Of a stretch of 64,000 bases of DNA, positions 63,982 through 64,000 are shown in pieces. This DNA is from Carya illinoinensis. Lineage: Eukaryota > Streptophyta > Magnoliopsida > Fagales > Juglandaceae. Under the pieces are notes generated by a model that was not told the origin of the DNA, searched no databases, and saw nothing but the letters and a program-made list of their open reading frames with translations. Location of the stretch: positions 21,742,501-21,806,500 of the forward strand of contig NC_056758.1 of the NCBI RefSeq assembly GCF_018687715.1, written 5' to 3'. Numbering within the stretch: position 1 is the first letter of the stretch; every line of letters starts with the position of its first letter. The position numbers and the translations under genes are program-made.

Positions 63982-64000
63982 TTATGTGGGCATCCAAAGC
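63982..64000 (+). repeat. Unit 66, first 19 bp (A1), cut by the window end
   Basis: Ends in ccaaagc, the A1 mark, so the alternation continues past the window. Confidence 0.85.

Larger units (their letters stand above)
1..64000 (+). repeat. Satellite array, ~986-bp unit built of two ~493-bp halves (A, B), HOR period 1971 bp
   Basis: Anchor ttatgtgggc recurs 66 times at spacings of 960-989 bp, mostly 984-987, always on the same strand. The A and B halves align along their length (for example both contain aaacattgttgagagat, gtagatgggg and cttgtcgcaa), so the unit is an old dimer. Flavour keys: A1 has aaagcgagg and ccatatgaaaatggtc; A2 has aaatcgagg and cattgtgaaaatgctc; B1 has gtatggtagagg, gctaggggcgg, gaatttaggtcgg and attgacagg; B2 has gtacggttgagg, gcttggggtgg, gaacctagctcgg and attgagtgg. 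Most units carry BamHI (ggatcc) in B and HindIII (aagctt) near the A/B border, so digests should give ladders. No unique sequence interrupts the array. The family name and host are not recognised. Confidence 0.98.
60037..64000 (+). repeat. More diverged right-hand part with a 1970-bp duplication (U62-U66)
   Basis: U63 and U65 share gaatgacatggg, caattcacaag, cttggtgtaaattcg and gaatgaataaatgg at an offset of 1970 bp, and gttacaggcg follows both. U62 and U63 have many private changes, including loss of the BamHI site in U62 (ttttcgatcc) and a new one in U63 (ggatcccc). Confidence 0.88.

Noticed and set aside
1..64000. Protein-coding genes from the many ORFs of 63-97 codons
   Set aside because: All lie inside the repeat, recur with its period on both strands, overlap one another, and are broken by stops or 1-bp indels in sister copies. 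None shows a domain I recognise.
1..64000. CRISPR array or bacterial repeat system
   Set aside because: Units of ~986 bp without spacers, with no cas genes. Size and HOR organisation fit eukaryotic satellite DNA.
1..64000. LTR retrotransposon or helitron origin of the unit
   Set aside because: No reverse transcriptase, integrase, primer-binding site, polypurine tract next to an LTR, or terminal TG...CA structure could be seen. Origin from a fragment cannot be excluded without a database search.
1..64000. rDNA spacer or 5S rDNA tandem array
   Set aside because: No rRNA-like conserved core in the unit; nothing resembling the 5S internal control region was seen.

Overview
The whole 64 kb window is one uninterrupted satellite-DNA array. 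I find no gene, RNA gene, transposon, CRISPR array, telomeric repeat or unique sequence in it. Every copy has the same orientation. The basic unit is about 986 bp, and I count 65 complete units plus a 19-bp start of a 66th. Each unit is two diverged halves of about 493 bp, called A (anchored on ttatgtgggc) and B (anchored on ttatgttt), which are recognisably related, so a monomer of about 493 bp was doubled. Each half exists in two flavours (A1/A2 and B1/B2). The prevailing higher-order repeat (HOR) is A1-B1-A2-B2, 1971 bp.

Layout. 1-22.6 kb is a complex young mosaic. A 6890-bp, seven-unit block (1-6890) recurs at 12804-19693, and inside the left copy a 1971-bp segment has grown to four tandem copies (5494-13377). 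The offset between blocks, 12803 bp, is exactly 6890 + 3 x 1971. 22.6-29.6 kb is dominated by A2-B2 units with little A1-B1. 29.5-35.5 kb carries a 2960-bp duplication. 35475-41309 is three near-identical 1945-bp dimers sharing one 26-bp deletion. 41310-51164 is five regular 1971-bp HOR copies. A 2958-bp duplication lies at 49-53 kb, followed by regular HOR to 60 kb. 60-64 kb carries more private changes and a last 1970-bp duplication.

The organism is eukaryotic, from a heterochromatic block (pericentromeric, subtelomeric or interstitial). Copy-to-copy differences are often CG to TG or CA, which suggests methylated cytosines. A plant is plausible, but the taxon cannot be read from the sequence and I do not recognise the family. 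The short open frames of 63-97 codons on either strand recur with the repeat, are broken by stops or single-base indels in sister copies, and are best read as by-products of repetition.

The interest of the window is its amplification history: nested duplications whose breakpoints can be located within shared sequence, an indel hotspot at a small hairpin in the A half, phased A-tracts, a recurrent TATA-like motif, and a palindrome restricted to one repeat flavour. The genes-working-together question does not apply here. Unit coordinates below start at the first t of ttatgtgggc. This is an arbitrary phase, but it is used consistently.
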